Shown: positions 9,107-17,301 of the stretch, one piece after another | Numbering within the stretch: the stretch's first letter is position 1 | Layout of the letters: every line of letters starts with the position of its first letter | Assembly: GCF_023516595.1 (NCBI RefSeq) | Contig: NZ_JAMGBG010000156.1 | Location: forward strand, 1-44,609 | Reading direction: 5' to 3' | Origin: Streptomyces neyagawaensis | GTDB taxonomy: Bacteria > Actinomycetota > Actinomycetes > Streptomycetales > Streptomycetaceae | Length of the DNA stretch: 44,609 nucleotides | Notes under the pieces: model-generated | Told to the model about the DNA's origin: nothing | What the model saw: only the letters and a program-made list of their open reading frames with translations | Databases searched by the model: none | Translations under genes and position numbers: made by a program

Positions 9107-10312
9107 GTGACCGCCACACGCGTCCTCGTCCTCAACTCCGGTTCCTCCTCGGTGAAGTACCAGCTGCTCGACATGCGGGACAGCACCCGGCTGGCGGTGG
9201 GCCTGGTGGAGCGCATCGGCGAGCAGGGCTCCCGGCTGAAGCACACCCCGCTGACCGACGGGAGCGAGGCCCGGGAGCGCACCGGCCCGATCGCCGACCA
9301 CGCGGCCGCCCTGAAGGCCGTCGCGGAGGAGCTGGCCAAGGACGGGCTCGGCCTCGACTCCCCGGAACTGGCCGCCATCGGGCACCGCGTGGTGCACGGC
9401 GGGCAGAGCTTCACCGAGCCGACGGTGATCGACGACATCGTGCTCGCCGAGATCGAGCGGCTGATCCCGGTGGCGCCGCTGCACAACCCGGCCAACCTGA
9501 CGGGCATCCGCACGGCTCAGGCCCTGCGCCCGGACCTGCCGCAGGTCGCCGTGTTCGACACCGCGTTCCACACGACGATGCCGGAGTCGGCGGCGCGCTA
9601 CGCGATCGACGTGGAGACCGCCGACGCCCACCGGGTGCGCCGCTACGGCTTCCACGGCACCTCGCACGCGTATGTCTCGCGGGCCACCGCCGAGTTGCTG
9701 GGCCGGGCCCCGGAGGACGTGAACGTCATCGTGCTGCACCTCGGCAACGGGGCATCCGCGTCGGCCGTGCGCGGAGGCCGGTGCGTGGACACCTCCATGG
9801 GGCTGACGCCTTTGGAGGGGCTCGTGATGGGTACGCGCTCGGGAGACATGGACCCGGCCGTCATCTTTCATTTGATGCGCGTTGGCGGAATGTCCACGGA
9901 CGACATCGACACTCTCCTCAACAAGAAGAGCGGTCTGATCGGGCTGTGCGGCGACAACGACATGCGGGAAATAACCCGGCGTATCGACGAGGGCGACGAG
10001 CGGGCGAAGCTCGCCTTCGACATCTACATTCACCGGTTGAAGAAGTACATCGGCGCCTACTGCGCGGTGCTCGGCAGGGTGGACGCGATCGCGTTCACCG
10101 CCGGGGTCGGGGAGAACGCGGCGCGGGTGCGGGAGGCAGCCCTCGCGGGCCTGGAACCGCTGGGACCGGCGGTGGACGCCGACCTCAACGCCGTACGCGG
10201 CGACGAGCCTCGGCTGATCTCGCCGGCCGGTGCCCGGGTCGCCGTCGCGGTGGTGCCGACCGACGAGGAACTCGAGATCGCGGCACAGACGTACGCCCTG
10301 GTCGACAGATGA
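9107..10312 (+). CDS. ackA: Acetate kinase
   Basis: Makes ATP and acetate from acetyl phosphate, or the reverse. At 401 residues it has the usual length. Signatures are VLVLNSGSSSVKYQ at the N-terminus (phosphate-binding 1), RRYGFHGTSHAYV, HLGNGASASAVRGGRCVDTSMGLTPLEGLVMGTRSGDMDP and the ATP-site FTAGVGENAARVRE. GTG 9107 was chosen because AGAAGG lies about 12 nt upstream and the residue position of NSGSSS matches known enzymes; an in-frame GTG at 9071 overlaps the pta stop. It is in one operon with pta. Confidence 0.97.
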   Translation: MTATRVLVLNSGSSSVKYQLLDMRDSTRLAVGLVERIGEQGSRLKHTPLTDGSEARERTGPIADHAAALKAVAEELAKDGLGLDSPELAAIGHRVVHGGQSFTEPTVIDDIVLAEIERLIPVAPLHNPANLTGIRTAQALRPDLPQVAVFDTAFHTTMPESAARYAIDVETADAHRVRRYGFHGTSHAYVSRATAELLGRAPEDVNVIVLHLGNGASASAVRGGRCVDTSMGLTPLEGLVMGTRSGDMDPAVIFHLMRVGGMSTDDIDTLLNKKSGLIGLCGDNDMREITRRIDEGDERAKLAFDIYIHRLKKYIGAYCAVLGRVDAIAFTAGVGENAARVREAALAGLEPLGPAVDADLNAVRGDEPRLISPAGARVAVAVVPTDEELEIAAQTYALVDR

Positions 10313-10371
10313 GCGAAACAGTCGGGAAATACACGCCGGTAACACGATTGAGCGCATAGCCGCCCATGTGC

Positions 10372-10422
10372 ATTCCGCCAGACGGAATATTCCGCAGCGA
10401 AACAAACCGATAGGATCGTCCC
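10372..10422 (+). promoter_or_regulatory. pyk promoter with inverted repeats
   Basis: A TAGGAT -10 box at 10411-10416 lies 6 nt before the pyk ATG, so the mRNA is probably leaderless. Upstream, ATTCCG (10372-10377) and CGGAAT (10383-10388) form a perfect inverted repeat with 5-nt spacer. A third ATTCCG copy directly abuts it (10389-10394). The arrangement resembles an operator overlapping the -35 region. The regulator is unknown. Confidence 0.55.
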
Positions 10423-11853
10423 ATGCGCCGTTCGAAAATCGTCTGTACTCTCGGCCCCGCGGTCGACTCCCACGAGCAGCTTGTCGCCCTGATCGAAGCC
10501 GGCATGAATGTGGCCCGCTTCAATTTCAGCCACGGCAGCCACGCCGAGCACCAGGGCCGGTACGACCGGCTCCGGGCCGCGTGCGCCGAGACCGGCAAGG
10601 CCATCGGTGTCCTCGCCGACCTCCAGGGCCCCAAGATCCGTCTGGAGACCTTCGCCGAGGGGCCCGTGGAGCTGGTGCGCGGTGACGAGTTCACCATCAC
10701 CACCGAGGACGTGCCGGGCGACAAGCACATCTGCGGGACGACGTACAAGGGCCTGCCCGGTGACGTCTCCGCCGGCGACCAGGTCCTCATCAACGACGGC
10801 AACGTCGAGCTGCGGGTCCTCGAGGTCGACGGCCCGCGCGTGCGCACCGAGGTCGTCGAGGGCGGTGTCATCTCGGACCACAAGGGCATCAACCTGCCCG
10901 GTGCCGCGGTGAACGTGCCCGCGCTGTCCGAGAAGGACGTCGAGGACCTCAGGTTCGCGCTGCGGATGGGCTGCGACCTGGTGGCGCTGTCCTTCGTGCG
11001 GGACGCCGACGACGTGCAGGACGTCCACAAGGTGATGGACGAGGTGGGCCGCCGGGTCCCCGTCATCGCCAAGGTGGAGAAGCCGCAGGCGGTCGAGAAC
11101 ATGGAGGACGTCGTGATGGCGTTCGACGGCGTGATGGTCGCCCGTGGCGACCTGGCCGTCGAGTACCCGCTCGAGAAGGTCCCCATGGTGCAGAAGCGGC
11201 TCATCGAGCTGTGCCGCCGCAACGCCAAGCCGGTGATCGTGGCGACCCAGATGATGGAGTCGATGATCACCAACTCCCGCCCCACCCGCGCCGAGGCGTC
11301 CGACGTCGCGAACGCGATCCTGGACGGCGCGGACGCGGTCATGCTGTCGGCGGAGTCCAGCGTGGGCGCGTACCCGCTGGAGACGGTCCGCACGATGTCG
11401 AAGATCGTCGCGGCGGCCGAGGAGGAGCTGCTCTCCAAGGGCCTCCAGCCGCTGGTGCCGGGCAAGAAGCCGCGTACGCAGGGTGGTTCGATCGCCCGCG
11501 CCGCCTGCGAGATCGCCGACTTCCTCGGCGGCCGGGCGCTGGTGGCCTTCACGCAGTCCGGTGACACCGCCCGCCGGCTCTCCCGCTACCGCGCGTCGCA
11601 GCCGATCATCGCGTACACCACCGACGAGTCGACCCGTAACCAGCTGGCGCTCAGCTGGGGCGTGGAGTCGCACGTGGTGCCGTTCGTGAACAGCACCGAC
11701 GAGATGGTGGACCTGGTCGACCACGCGATGCTCAAGCTGAACCGCTTCAACGAGGGCGACATCGCGGTCATCACCGCCGGCTCGCCCCCCGGTGTGCCGG
11801 GCACCACGAACATGGTCCGGGTGCACCACCTGGGCGGCGGCTCCCGCGACTGA
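10423..11853 (+). CDS. pyk: Pyruvate kinase
   Basis: A 476-residue pyruvate kinase converting phosphoenolpyruvate and ADP to pyruvate and ATP. Clear motifs are MRRSKIVCTLGPAVDS at the start, NVARFNFSHG, the active-site segment IAKVEKPQAVENMEDV with its lysine and glutamates, and MVARGDLAVEYPLEKVPMVQKRLI. The B domain is about 70-170 and the C-terminal domain about 345-476. It stands apart from ackA by 110 nt with its own -10 box, and is followed by a strong terminator. Together with pfkA, pta and ackA it links glycolysis to acetate overflow. Confidence 0.97.
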   Translation: MRRSKIVCTLGPAVDSHEQLVALIEAGMNVARFNFSHGSHAEHQGRYDRLRAACAETGKAIGVLADLQGPKIRLETFAEGPVELVRGDEFTITTEDVPGDKHICGTTYKGLPGDVSAGDQVLINDGNVELRVLEVDGPRVRTEVVEGGVISDHKGINLPGAAVNVPALSEKDVEDLRFALRMGCDLVALSFVRDADDVQDVHKVMDEVGRRVPVIAKVEKPQAVENMEDVVMAFDGVMVARGDLAVEYPLEKVPMVQKRLIELCRRNAKPVIVATQMMESMITNSRPTRAEASDVANAILDGADAVMLSAESSVGAYPLETVRTMSKIVAAAEEELLSKGLQPLVPGKKPRTQGGSIARAACEIADFLGGRALVAFTQSGDTARRLSRYRASQPIIAYTTDESTRNQLALSWGVESHVVPFVNSTDEMVDLVDHAMLKLNRFNEGDIAVITAGSPPGVPGTTNMVRVHHLGGGSRD

Positions 11854-11876
11854 CGCCGCCGACGCCGTACGACAGC

Positions 11877-11914
11877 ACCGAGGGCGCCCCCTGCGAGCAG
11901 GGGGCGCCCTCGGT
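11877..11914 (+). terminator. Strong terminator after pyk
   Basis: A perfect 17-bp inverted repeat: the arm ending CCCCCTG at 11893 and the arm beginning CAGGGGG at 11898 enclose the loop CGAG. It starts 23 nt after the pyk stop and could also serve the convergent secreted-protein gene. Confidence 0.85.
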
Positions 11915-11967
11915 GTGTTGCGGCTCCCGGAGGGGTCCTGGGCGGCGCCGAGGCGCCGTGGGCGGTC

Positions 11968-13317
11968 TCAGTCGGTGGTGAACTGGTGCAGCCCGGGCAC
12001 GGTGAGCGTCCCGCCGAACTGGCCCGCCTGGACGACCTTCACCTTGGTGAAGTAGATCAGCGGGATGTTCAGCGGCGGCGGGTGCTTCGGGTCGAAGGTC
12101 ACCGGGATCAGACCGAGCAGATTGCCGGAGATGCTCTCCGTGTACATGATCGTCTTGCCGTCGCGGATCGTGGACGTGCTGCCCTTGCGGGCCTGCACGT
12201 GGTAGGTGACGCCGGCCTGCTTGTCGTCGACCGTCTGGTGGAGGTCGCCGATGTCGGTGCCGTCGGAGATGACGTACTTCAGCACCTCCTTGACCGAGCC
12301 GTCGGCGGTCCGCACCTTGACGATGCCCTGGTAGTCGGCGCCCTTCAGCAGCAGGGAGCTGGCGTTCAGGTACCAGGGGTCGTTCGGCAGGGCGGGGATG
12401 CCCTTCTCGACGCCGCTCTCGTCCTCGGTGGCGACGGGGCAGTCGTCGGCGTTCACCTTGTCGCTCGGCGACGGGGTGGGGCTCGGGGTCGCGGTGGCGT
12501 CGCCGACCGTGTCCTCGGCGTCGTCCTTCGCGTCCTTCGCGGCGTCCGTGACGTCCTTGGCCGTGTCGGTCACCTTGTCGGTGGCGTCGTCCTTCGCGTC
12601 CTTCGCGTCCTTGCCGGCCTTCCCGGCGTCGGAGCCGGTGTCACCGGCGGTGTCCTCGGAGGCGGACGGGGACGGCGTGGTGGACGGCTCGGGCGTGGTG
12701 TCCTCGGTGTCCTTCTCGGGGACGAAGATGTCCTCGAGCGCGTCGCCGATGTCCTCCAGGACGTTGCCGCTGCCCGCCTCCTCGGCGGAGGGCGTGGGCG
12801 ACGGGGTGGCCGTGGCGTCGGAGGCGGACGTGTCGGCGGGGTCCGTGGTGGACTCGTCCGCGTCGCCCTTGTCGTCGGAACCTGAATCCGGCGAAGAGGT
12901 GTCGTCGTCCGCGGAGTTGCCGCCGGACGCCGAGTCGCCGCCGCCGGTGGTGGTGTCCTCGTCCTTGGCGCCGTCGTCCGTGGACGGGGCGTCGCTCTCC
13001 GGGGCGGAGGCGGACGGGGTCGGGGTGGGCGACGCGGACGTGTCGGTGTCCTCGTCGGCGGCCTCCAGGGCGGCCACGCAGTCCTTGTACTCGTCGGCCG
13101 TCAGGCTCTGCTTCGTCGGGTCCTCGGCGCGGGCCAGGGTGGGTGTGAAGCCCATGCCCATGAGGACCGCCGTCGGCATCGCCGCCAGGGCTATCGCCTT
13201 GCCCGCCGGCACGTTCAGCCGGGTGAGAAGGGGCTTCTTGGGCGCCGCGTGCCGCGGTCCGGTTCTCGCACGGGACTCTCCCACCGAAGTCCCGTGGGTC
13301 ACCTTGTCAGCCGGCAC
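11968..13317 (-). CDS. Secreted low-complexity protein with conserved C-terminal domain; third gene of the DUF6230/DUF6114 operon
   Basis: About 449 residues. A signal-like hydrophobic segment lies near 37-60 (AIALAAMPTAVLMGMGFTPTLARAED). Next come some 250 residues rich in Asp, Ser, Thr, Pro, Ala and Glu, with TPSPTPS blocks and repeated DAKD/TDKVTDTAKD units, likely an extended wall-spanning linker. The last ~155 residues, from DDCPVATEDESG, look folded (WYLNASSLLLKGADYQGIVKVRT ... ending GLHQFTTD). GTG 13317 was chosen because GGGAGG precedes it within the end of the DUF6114 gene, overlapping by 11 nt. I do not recognise an enzymatic function. Confidence 0.8.
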   Translation of the reverse strand: MPADKVTHGTSVGESRARTGPRHAAPKKPLLTRLNVPAGKAIALAAMPTAVLMGMGFTPTLARAEDPTKQSLTADEYKDCVAALEAADEDTDTSASPTPTPSASAPESDAPSTDDGAKDEDTTTGGGDSASGGNSADDDTSSPDSGSDDKGDADESTTDPADTSASDATATPSPTPSAEEAGSGNVLEDIGDALEDIFVPEKDTEDTTPEPSTTPSPSASEDTAGDTGSDAGKAGKDAKDAKDDATDKVTDTAKDVTDAAKDAKDDAEDTVGDATATPSPTPSPSDKVNADDCPVATEDESGVEKGIPALPNDPWYLNASSLLLKGADYQGIVKVRTADGSVKEVLKYVISDGTDIGDLHQTVDDKQAGVTYHVQARKGSTSTIRDGKTIMYTESISGNLLGLIPVTFDPKHPPPLNIPLIYFTKVKVVQAGQFGGTLTVPGLHQFTTD

Positions 13318-13945
13318 TGTGCCTCCCGTTCGTCCCGTTCGTGGGGGTGGTACCTGACAGGTCGTCGCCCTCGCCGCGCGCCGCCCCGCTCGTCGAGTCC
13401 GCCGTCGCGGGCTCGGGGGCGTCGCCCTTGACCAGGGGGACCGCACCTGGTTGTGCCGTGTTCTCCGATGCCGTGCCCTGGGGAGCCGTGTCCGGCGCGG
13501 CCGCGGCGCGCGCCGGGGTCTTGTACGTGGACGACACCCGCTCCTCCTCGTTGCCGGGCGCCCAGGCGATGGCCAGCGCGCCGCCGATCAGGGAGAGCAG
13601 GAAGCCGAAGCCGAAGCCACCGAGGTTGGAGACCGGGATGGACACGAGCGCCAGGAGGATCGCCGCCGTACCGGCGAAGGTGCGTACGTGCCGCTGGAAC
13701 CACAGGCTGATCCCGAGCACCACCAGCAGCACGCCGATGATGAGGGAACCCGCGCCGCCCGTCGTCGACATGGCGAGCGTGAGGTGACCGATCTGCAGGT
13801 TCGCGTACGGCAGGTACATGATCGGGACACCGCCGAGCAGTACCAGAAGGCCCGCCCAGAAGGGACGAGAGCCCCTCCAGTCGCGGAAGCGCCGCCGAAA
13901 GGCGCGGAGATAGTCTTCGTTCTGCCCCGTTGACTCGGCGCTCAT
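13307..13945 (-). CDS. DUF6114 integral membrane protein
   Basis: A 212-residue protein with a charged N-terminus (AFRRRFRDWRGSRPFW), then four predicted membrane helices between about 30 and 135 (AGLLVLLGGVPIMYLPYA, GAGSLIIGVLLVVLGISL, FAGTAAILLALVSIPV, GFGFGFLLSLIGGALAIAW). A Pro/Ala/Thr-rich cytoplasmic or outer tail of about 75 residues follows. ATG 13945 is preceded by GGGAG at about 9 nt. It sits between the DUF6230 and low-complexity secreted protein genes. I recognise the family only as a conserved actinobacterial unknown; the tight operon suggests a joint membrane/surface function. Confidence 0.82.
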   Translation of the reverse strand: MSAESTGQNEDYLRAFRRRFRDWRGSRPFWAGLLVLLGGVPIMYLPYANLQIGHLTLAMSTTGGAGSLIIGVLLVVLGISLWFQRHVRTFAGTAAILLALVSIPVSNLGGFGFGFLLSLIGGALAIAWAPGNEEERVSSTYKTPARAAAAPDTAPQGTASENTAQPGAVPLVKGDAPEPATADSTSGAARGEGDDLSGTTPTNGTNGRHSAG

Positions 13946-14114
13946 GGACAACAGCTCCCTGGAACGGTGTTGCTGTGAGAAGTTCGCGTACGGCATGTGG
14001 TTCGAGGCGCGCGTACGGGAATTCACGTACGGAGGTCGCGCGCGGGGTGCCCCGCGCAGCGAGAGGGACGGGCGGGCGAAGAAGCACAGGCCCCCTCACC
14101 CGCCCAGGGAGTGC

Positions 14115-14750
14115 TCAGTAGCACTCCACGGTGCCCTTGTGGAGCGACATCTTGAGGTTGCTCAGCTTGAAGGTTCCGGCGGTGGTCGCCCACGCCGTCT
14201 GCTTCACGTCGCTCAGCGAGGCCGAGTCGGCCTGCTGGGCGAACCCGTAGGGGTTGGCCTGCTCCGAGCCGCCCTTCATGCCCGGACCCTTGTTGGCGTC
14301 CTTGGCCGCCACACCGATGTCGATGCCCTTGAAGACGGCATCGGCCGAGAGGTCCTCGACGTCGATGTAGAGGTTCTCGGCCTCGACCTTCTTGCCACCG
14401 GTACCGGCGGTCAGCTTGAGGCTGACGCTACCGAGCAGCGGGACACCGGGGGTCACGACCGACTGGCACATGTTGGTGATCGTCGCGCTCTTGAAGGCCG
14501 AGACGGCGACGGGGTGAACCGTCTTCTCGCCCTTGAGGGTGTAGCCCTCGTCGAGCGCCCCGTACTGCGAGAAGCCCTGACCATCGAGCTGACCCGCCGT
14601 CACCTTGAACGACTGGCCCGACACACTGAACGACGCGGCGAGAGCGCCCTGCGCGAGGGCGACACCTATCGCTGCCGTGGCGGCGACGCTGGGCACCATG
14701 ACCACAGCGAACCGCTTCCATCTGGTCCCGCCACGCACCTGGGACTCCAT
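14115..14750 (-). CDS. DUF6230 secreted protein
   Basis: A 211-residue exported protein. The N-terminus has WKR, then a hydrophobic core (FAVVMVPSVAATAAIGVALAQGALA) with a likely cleavage site after ALA near residue 39. The mature part is beta-rich, with LKGEKTVHPVAVSAFKSATITNMCQSV and a C-terminal KGTVECY; the two cysteines could form a disulfide. An excellent AGGAGG site lies directly before ATG 14750. It is the first gene of the operon. Homologues were, as I recall, labelled cholesterol esterase in old annotations. No GxSxG motif or other hydrolase signature is visible, so I do not support that label. Confidence 0.84.
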   Translation of the reverse strand: MESQVRGGTRWKRFAVVMVPSVAATAAIGVALAQGALAASFSVSGQSFKVTAGQLDGQGFSQYGALDEGYTLKGEKTVHPVAVSAFKSATITNMCQSVVTPGVPLLGSVSLKLTAGTGGKKVEAENLYIDVEDLSADAVFKGIDIGVAAKDANKGPGMKGGSEQANPYGFAQQADSASLSDVKQTAWATTAGTFKLSNLKMSLHKGTVECY

Positions 14751-15445
14751 ATTTCCTCCTTCTCGGACGTACATCTCCTGCCACCGGCTCGCCCCTTGAC
14801 GGCGGCTCGGCCGGACAGGGATGGGAGAAGTGCTACGTCCTCGGGAATGGGGAGCGCCCGCGCTCGGTGGCGCCGAAGCGCCCGAACTCACCGGCGATCA
14901 CCCCCGAGCGACAACCACTGGTCGCGCCTGACACGCATCACGCACAACCTGCTGGACAGGCTCCACCGTTGCGGCGGAGACCCCCCTGTCCAAGAGACGA
15001 CGCCACTGTCGCCGGCTCTACTCGGTGGGGACCCAGAAAACCCGTTGACCCGACTGGCCGGCGGGGTACGGGATTGGACCGAGCGTCGCCGATCGTGGTG
15101 CATTCTCGCCGCCCCCGCAAGGGGGTTCGTTACTCGCTAGTAACGGACGGATAACCGAACAACGACCCATTGGCATCGGGCAGCGACCCTGGGTCGCCCC
15201 GAGTGAGGCGACAGAGTGGTTGACAGTCGGACAGAGTCCGACACATCGGCGCGGTTCTCTTACTGCCAGTAACAGCGACCGGGATTACCAAGATTTGGTA
15301 AAGGGCGGCCAGGATGTCGCCGTGTCGCCAAATCTCTCACTCCGGCAACACGCGTTCCGCCACATCACAGCCGTGCGCCCACGCCGAGGCGTGGGCGCGG
15401 AGGGCGAGGCGGGGCGGGCCGGCGCGGCCCGCCCCGGAACCTGTC
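14751..15445. other. 695-bp intergenic region upstream of the DUF6230 operon
   Basis: No convincing gene is visible. The region contains the DUF6230 promoter and three TTAC/GTAA palindromes, annotated separately. It is locally more AT-rich than its surroundings between about 15120 and 15320. Long open frames on either strand here are codon-phase shadows that run into the thioredoxin gene. Confidence 0.5.
15129..15301. promoter_or_regulatory. Three TTAC...GTAA palindromic operator candidates
   Basis: GTTACT-CGCT-AGTAAC lies at 15129-15144, TTACTG-C-CAGTAA at 15260-15272 and TTACCAA-GAT-TTGGTAA at 15285-15301. All three have perfect arms. The last two are 27 bp apart centre to centre, and the first is about 130 bp away. 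TTAC/GTAA arms are common in operators of TetR- and GntR-type repressors. Which gene they control is unclear: the DUF6230 operon starts 380-550 bp away, and the thioredoxin gene ends at 15446. Confidence 0.5.
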
Positions 15446-16420
15446 TCAGAACAACGCCCGCGCCAGCGCCCGGCGGGCCGCGGTCACCCGCGGATCGTCG
15501 GACCCGACGACCTCGAACAGCTCGATCAGCCGCAGCCGCGCGGCCTCCCGCTCGTCGCCCGCCGACCGCCGGACCGTCTCGACGAGCCGCCCGAAGGCGT
15601 CCTCCACATGTCCGCCCACGAGGTCGAGGTCGGCGGCCGCGATCTGCGCCGACACATCGGCGGGGTTCTCCGCCGCGGCCTTGCGCACCTCCTGCGGGTC
15701 CATGCCCTGCACCCGCTGCAACAACTCGGCCTGCGCGAGGCCCAACTTGGCCTCGATGTTGCCCGGGTCGTCGCTCAGCACGTTCTTGTACGCCTGCACC
15801 GCGCCGCCGAAGTCGCCCGCGTCCAGGGCCTGCACGGCGGCGGCGAGCAGATGGTCGTAGGGGCCGGCCGGGATTTGCGGGGCCGACTCGACGGCACCCG
15901 GCTCGGCCTCGGGGTCGACCACGAGGCCGGTGAGGCCGAAGCGCTGCTCGGCGACCTGCACGAGCTGGTCGAGGGTGGCGCGGATCTGCTGCTCGGGGGC
16001 GGCGCCCTGGAAGAGGGGCAGCGCCTGCCCGGCGACGACGGCGAACACCGCCGGGATCCCCTGGATCCCGAACTGCTGCATCAGCATCTGGTTCGCGTCG
16101 ACATCGATCTTGGCGAGGACGAACTTGCCGTTGTACTCGACGGCCAGCCGCTCCAGCACGGGGCTGAGCTGCTTGCAGGGCTGGCACCACTCGGCCCAGA
16201 AGTCGATGACGACGGGCACCTCGGTGGAGCGCTGGAGGACCTCCCTCTCGAACCCGGCCTCATCGACGTCGATGACCAGGTCGGCCGGGGAGACCGCTCC
16301 TTGGCCGCCCTGGCGGGCCGCTTCGGCGCGCGCCTGCTCCGCCTTCGCCTTGGCCTCCTGGGCCGCCTTCACCGCGGCGAGGTCGACGACTCCGCTCATG
16401 GACATGTTCCGTGGCTGCAT
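15446..16420 (-). CDS. Thioredoxin-domain protein with TPR tail (CnoX/YbbN-like chaperedoxin)
   Basis: A 324-residue cytosolic protein. After a helical Ala/Lys/Glu-rich N-terminus there is a thioredoxin fold at about 55-160 with the redox motif WCQPCK and the cis-Pro segment GIQGIPAVF. The C-terminal half has TPR-like helices (DFGGAVQAYKNVLSDDPGNIEAKLGLAQAEL, then a tail ending RRALARALF). This matches the CnoX/YbbN layout, which protects proteins from oxidative aggregation. Here an intact CxxC is kept, unlike E. coli CnoX, which has a single Cys in that motif. ATG 16420 follows GGGAGG by 9 nt. The gene is divergent from a TetR regulator. Confidence 0.9.
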   Translation of the reverse strand: MQPRNMSMSGVVDLAAVKAAQEAKAKAEQARAEAARQGGQGAVSPADLVIDVDEAGFEREVLQRSTEVPVVIDFWAEWCQPCKQLSPVLERLAVEYNGKFVLAKIDVDANQMLMQQFGIQGIPAVFAVVAGQALPLFQGAAPEQQIRATLDQLVQVAEQRFGLTGLVVDPEAEPGAVESAPQIPAGPYDHLLAAAVQALDAGDFGGAVQAYKNVLSDDPGNIEAKLGLAQAELLQRVQGMDPQEVRKAAAENPADVSAQIAAADLDLVGGHVEDAFGRLVETVRRSAGDEREAARLRLIELFEVVGSDDPRVTAARRALARALF

Positions 16421-16496
16421 GAGTACATCCTCCCCCCTCCGGGCGCGCGCGTGAAAAGCGTCGCGAGGCCGACCGTCCCCCTGGTGCACGAGCTTT

Positions 16497-16513
16497 CGCT
16501 ACGACCCGTAGCG
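16497..16513. promoter_or_regulatory. Perfect 7-3-7 palindrome in the thioredoxin/tetR divergent promoter region
   Basis: CGCTACG at 16497-16503 and CGTAGCG at 16507-16513 are separated by ACC. The right arm overlaps TACGCT read on the minus strand and TAGCGT on the plus strand, both possible -10 boxes. A location between two divergent genes, one a TetR repressor, is typical for an autoregulatory operator. Confidence 0.6.
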
Positions 16514-16618
16514 TAACTGCACTCGCGACTCCTATGTACCCACTCCCCGGTGATCTGCCTCACGGCACCGGGCACGACATGCCTGGACGCCGAAGAACGG
16601 CCGGATATGGTCGGCGGC

Positions 16619-17230
16619 ATGCAGAGCCGCACCCCCGCCTCCCGCGCCACGGGGCGTCCGCGCAGCGCCACGGCGGACGCCGCGATCCTGGCGGCCACCC
16701 GGGAGGCTCTCGTGGAGCTGGGCTGGTCGAAGCTGACGCTGGGCGACGTGGCGACGCGCGCCGGGGTGGCCAAGACGACCCTCTACCGCCGCTGGGCGGG
16801 CAAGAACGAGCTCGTGGTCGACGCGGTGGCCGAGCTCTTCGACGAGCTGGAGATCCCCAACCGGGGCAGCCTCGCGGCGGACATCGAGGGCGTGGTGCTG
16901 CAGTTCGCCGCGATCCTCGCCCGCCCCGAGGCACGCAGCGGCCTGATGGCCGTACTCGCCGAGTCGACCCGCGACGACGCGCTGCGCGAACGCATCCGCA
17001 CGTCCATCGTCGAACGCCAGAAGCGGCTGGTCCTGGAGGGCCGCACCCGTGCCCAGGCCCGCGGTGAACTCCCGCCGGAGTCCGACCCGACGACCGTCGA
17101 CCTCATCTTCGACGTCGTGGCGGGCGCGGTGATCCACCGCACGCTGGTGAGCGCGGAACCGGCCGACGAGCAGTGGGTGCGCGCCTTCACCAGGCTCCTG
17201 CTGGTGGGCCTGGGCGGGGCGGCGGGCTGA
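16619..17230 (+). CDS. TetR-family transcriptional regulator
   Basis: About 203 residues. The N-terminal HTH domain (roughly 15-60) reads AAILAATREALVELGWSKLTLGDVATRAGVAKTTLYRRWAGKNELV, a standard TetR recognition region. The C-terminal ligand domain ends with DLIFDVVAGAVIHRTLVSAEP ... AFTRLLLVGL, like the TetR_C_11-type domains. ATG 16619 is chosen because TATGGT at 16605-16610 lies 8 nt upstream, suggesting a leaderless mRNA; an in-frame ATG at 16607 is the alternative. It is divergent from the chaperedoxin gene, with the 7-3-7 palindrome between them. Ligand is unknown. Confidence 0.92.
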   Translation: MQSRTPASRATGRPRSATADAAILAATREALVELGWSKLTLGDVATRAGVAKTTLYRRWAGKNELVVDAVAELFDELEIPNRGSLAADIEGVVLQFAAILARPEARSGLMAVLAESTRDDALRERIRTSIVERQKRLVLEGRTRAQARGELPPESDPTTVDLIFDVVAGAVIHRTLVSAEPADEQWVRAFTRLLLVGLGGAAG

Positions 17231-17301
17231 GGGGGACGCACGCGACCGTGCCGAACGGCCGGCGCACGCGCGCCCCCTTCCGCGAACGGCGTCTAGAACG
17301 T

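Noticed and set aside
14115..14750. Cholesterol esterase function for the DUF6230 gene
   Set aside because: No GxSxG motif, catalytic triad or lipase domain is visible; the protein is a small secreted beta-rich unknown.
15314..16516. 400-codon plus-strand frame over the thioredoxin gene
   Set aside because: It is rich in His, Gly, Leu and Arg as expected for an antisense shadow. The minus-strand frame has WCQPCK and a proper ribosome-binding site.
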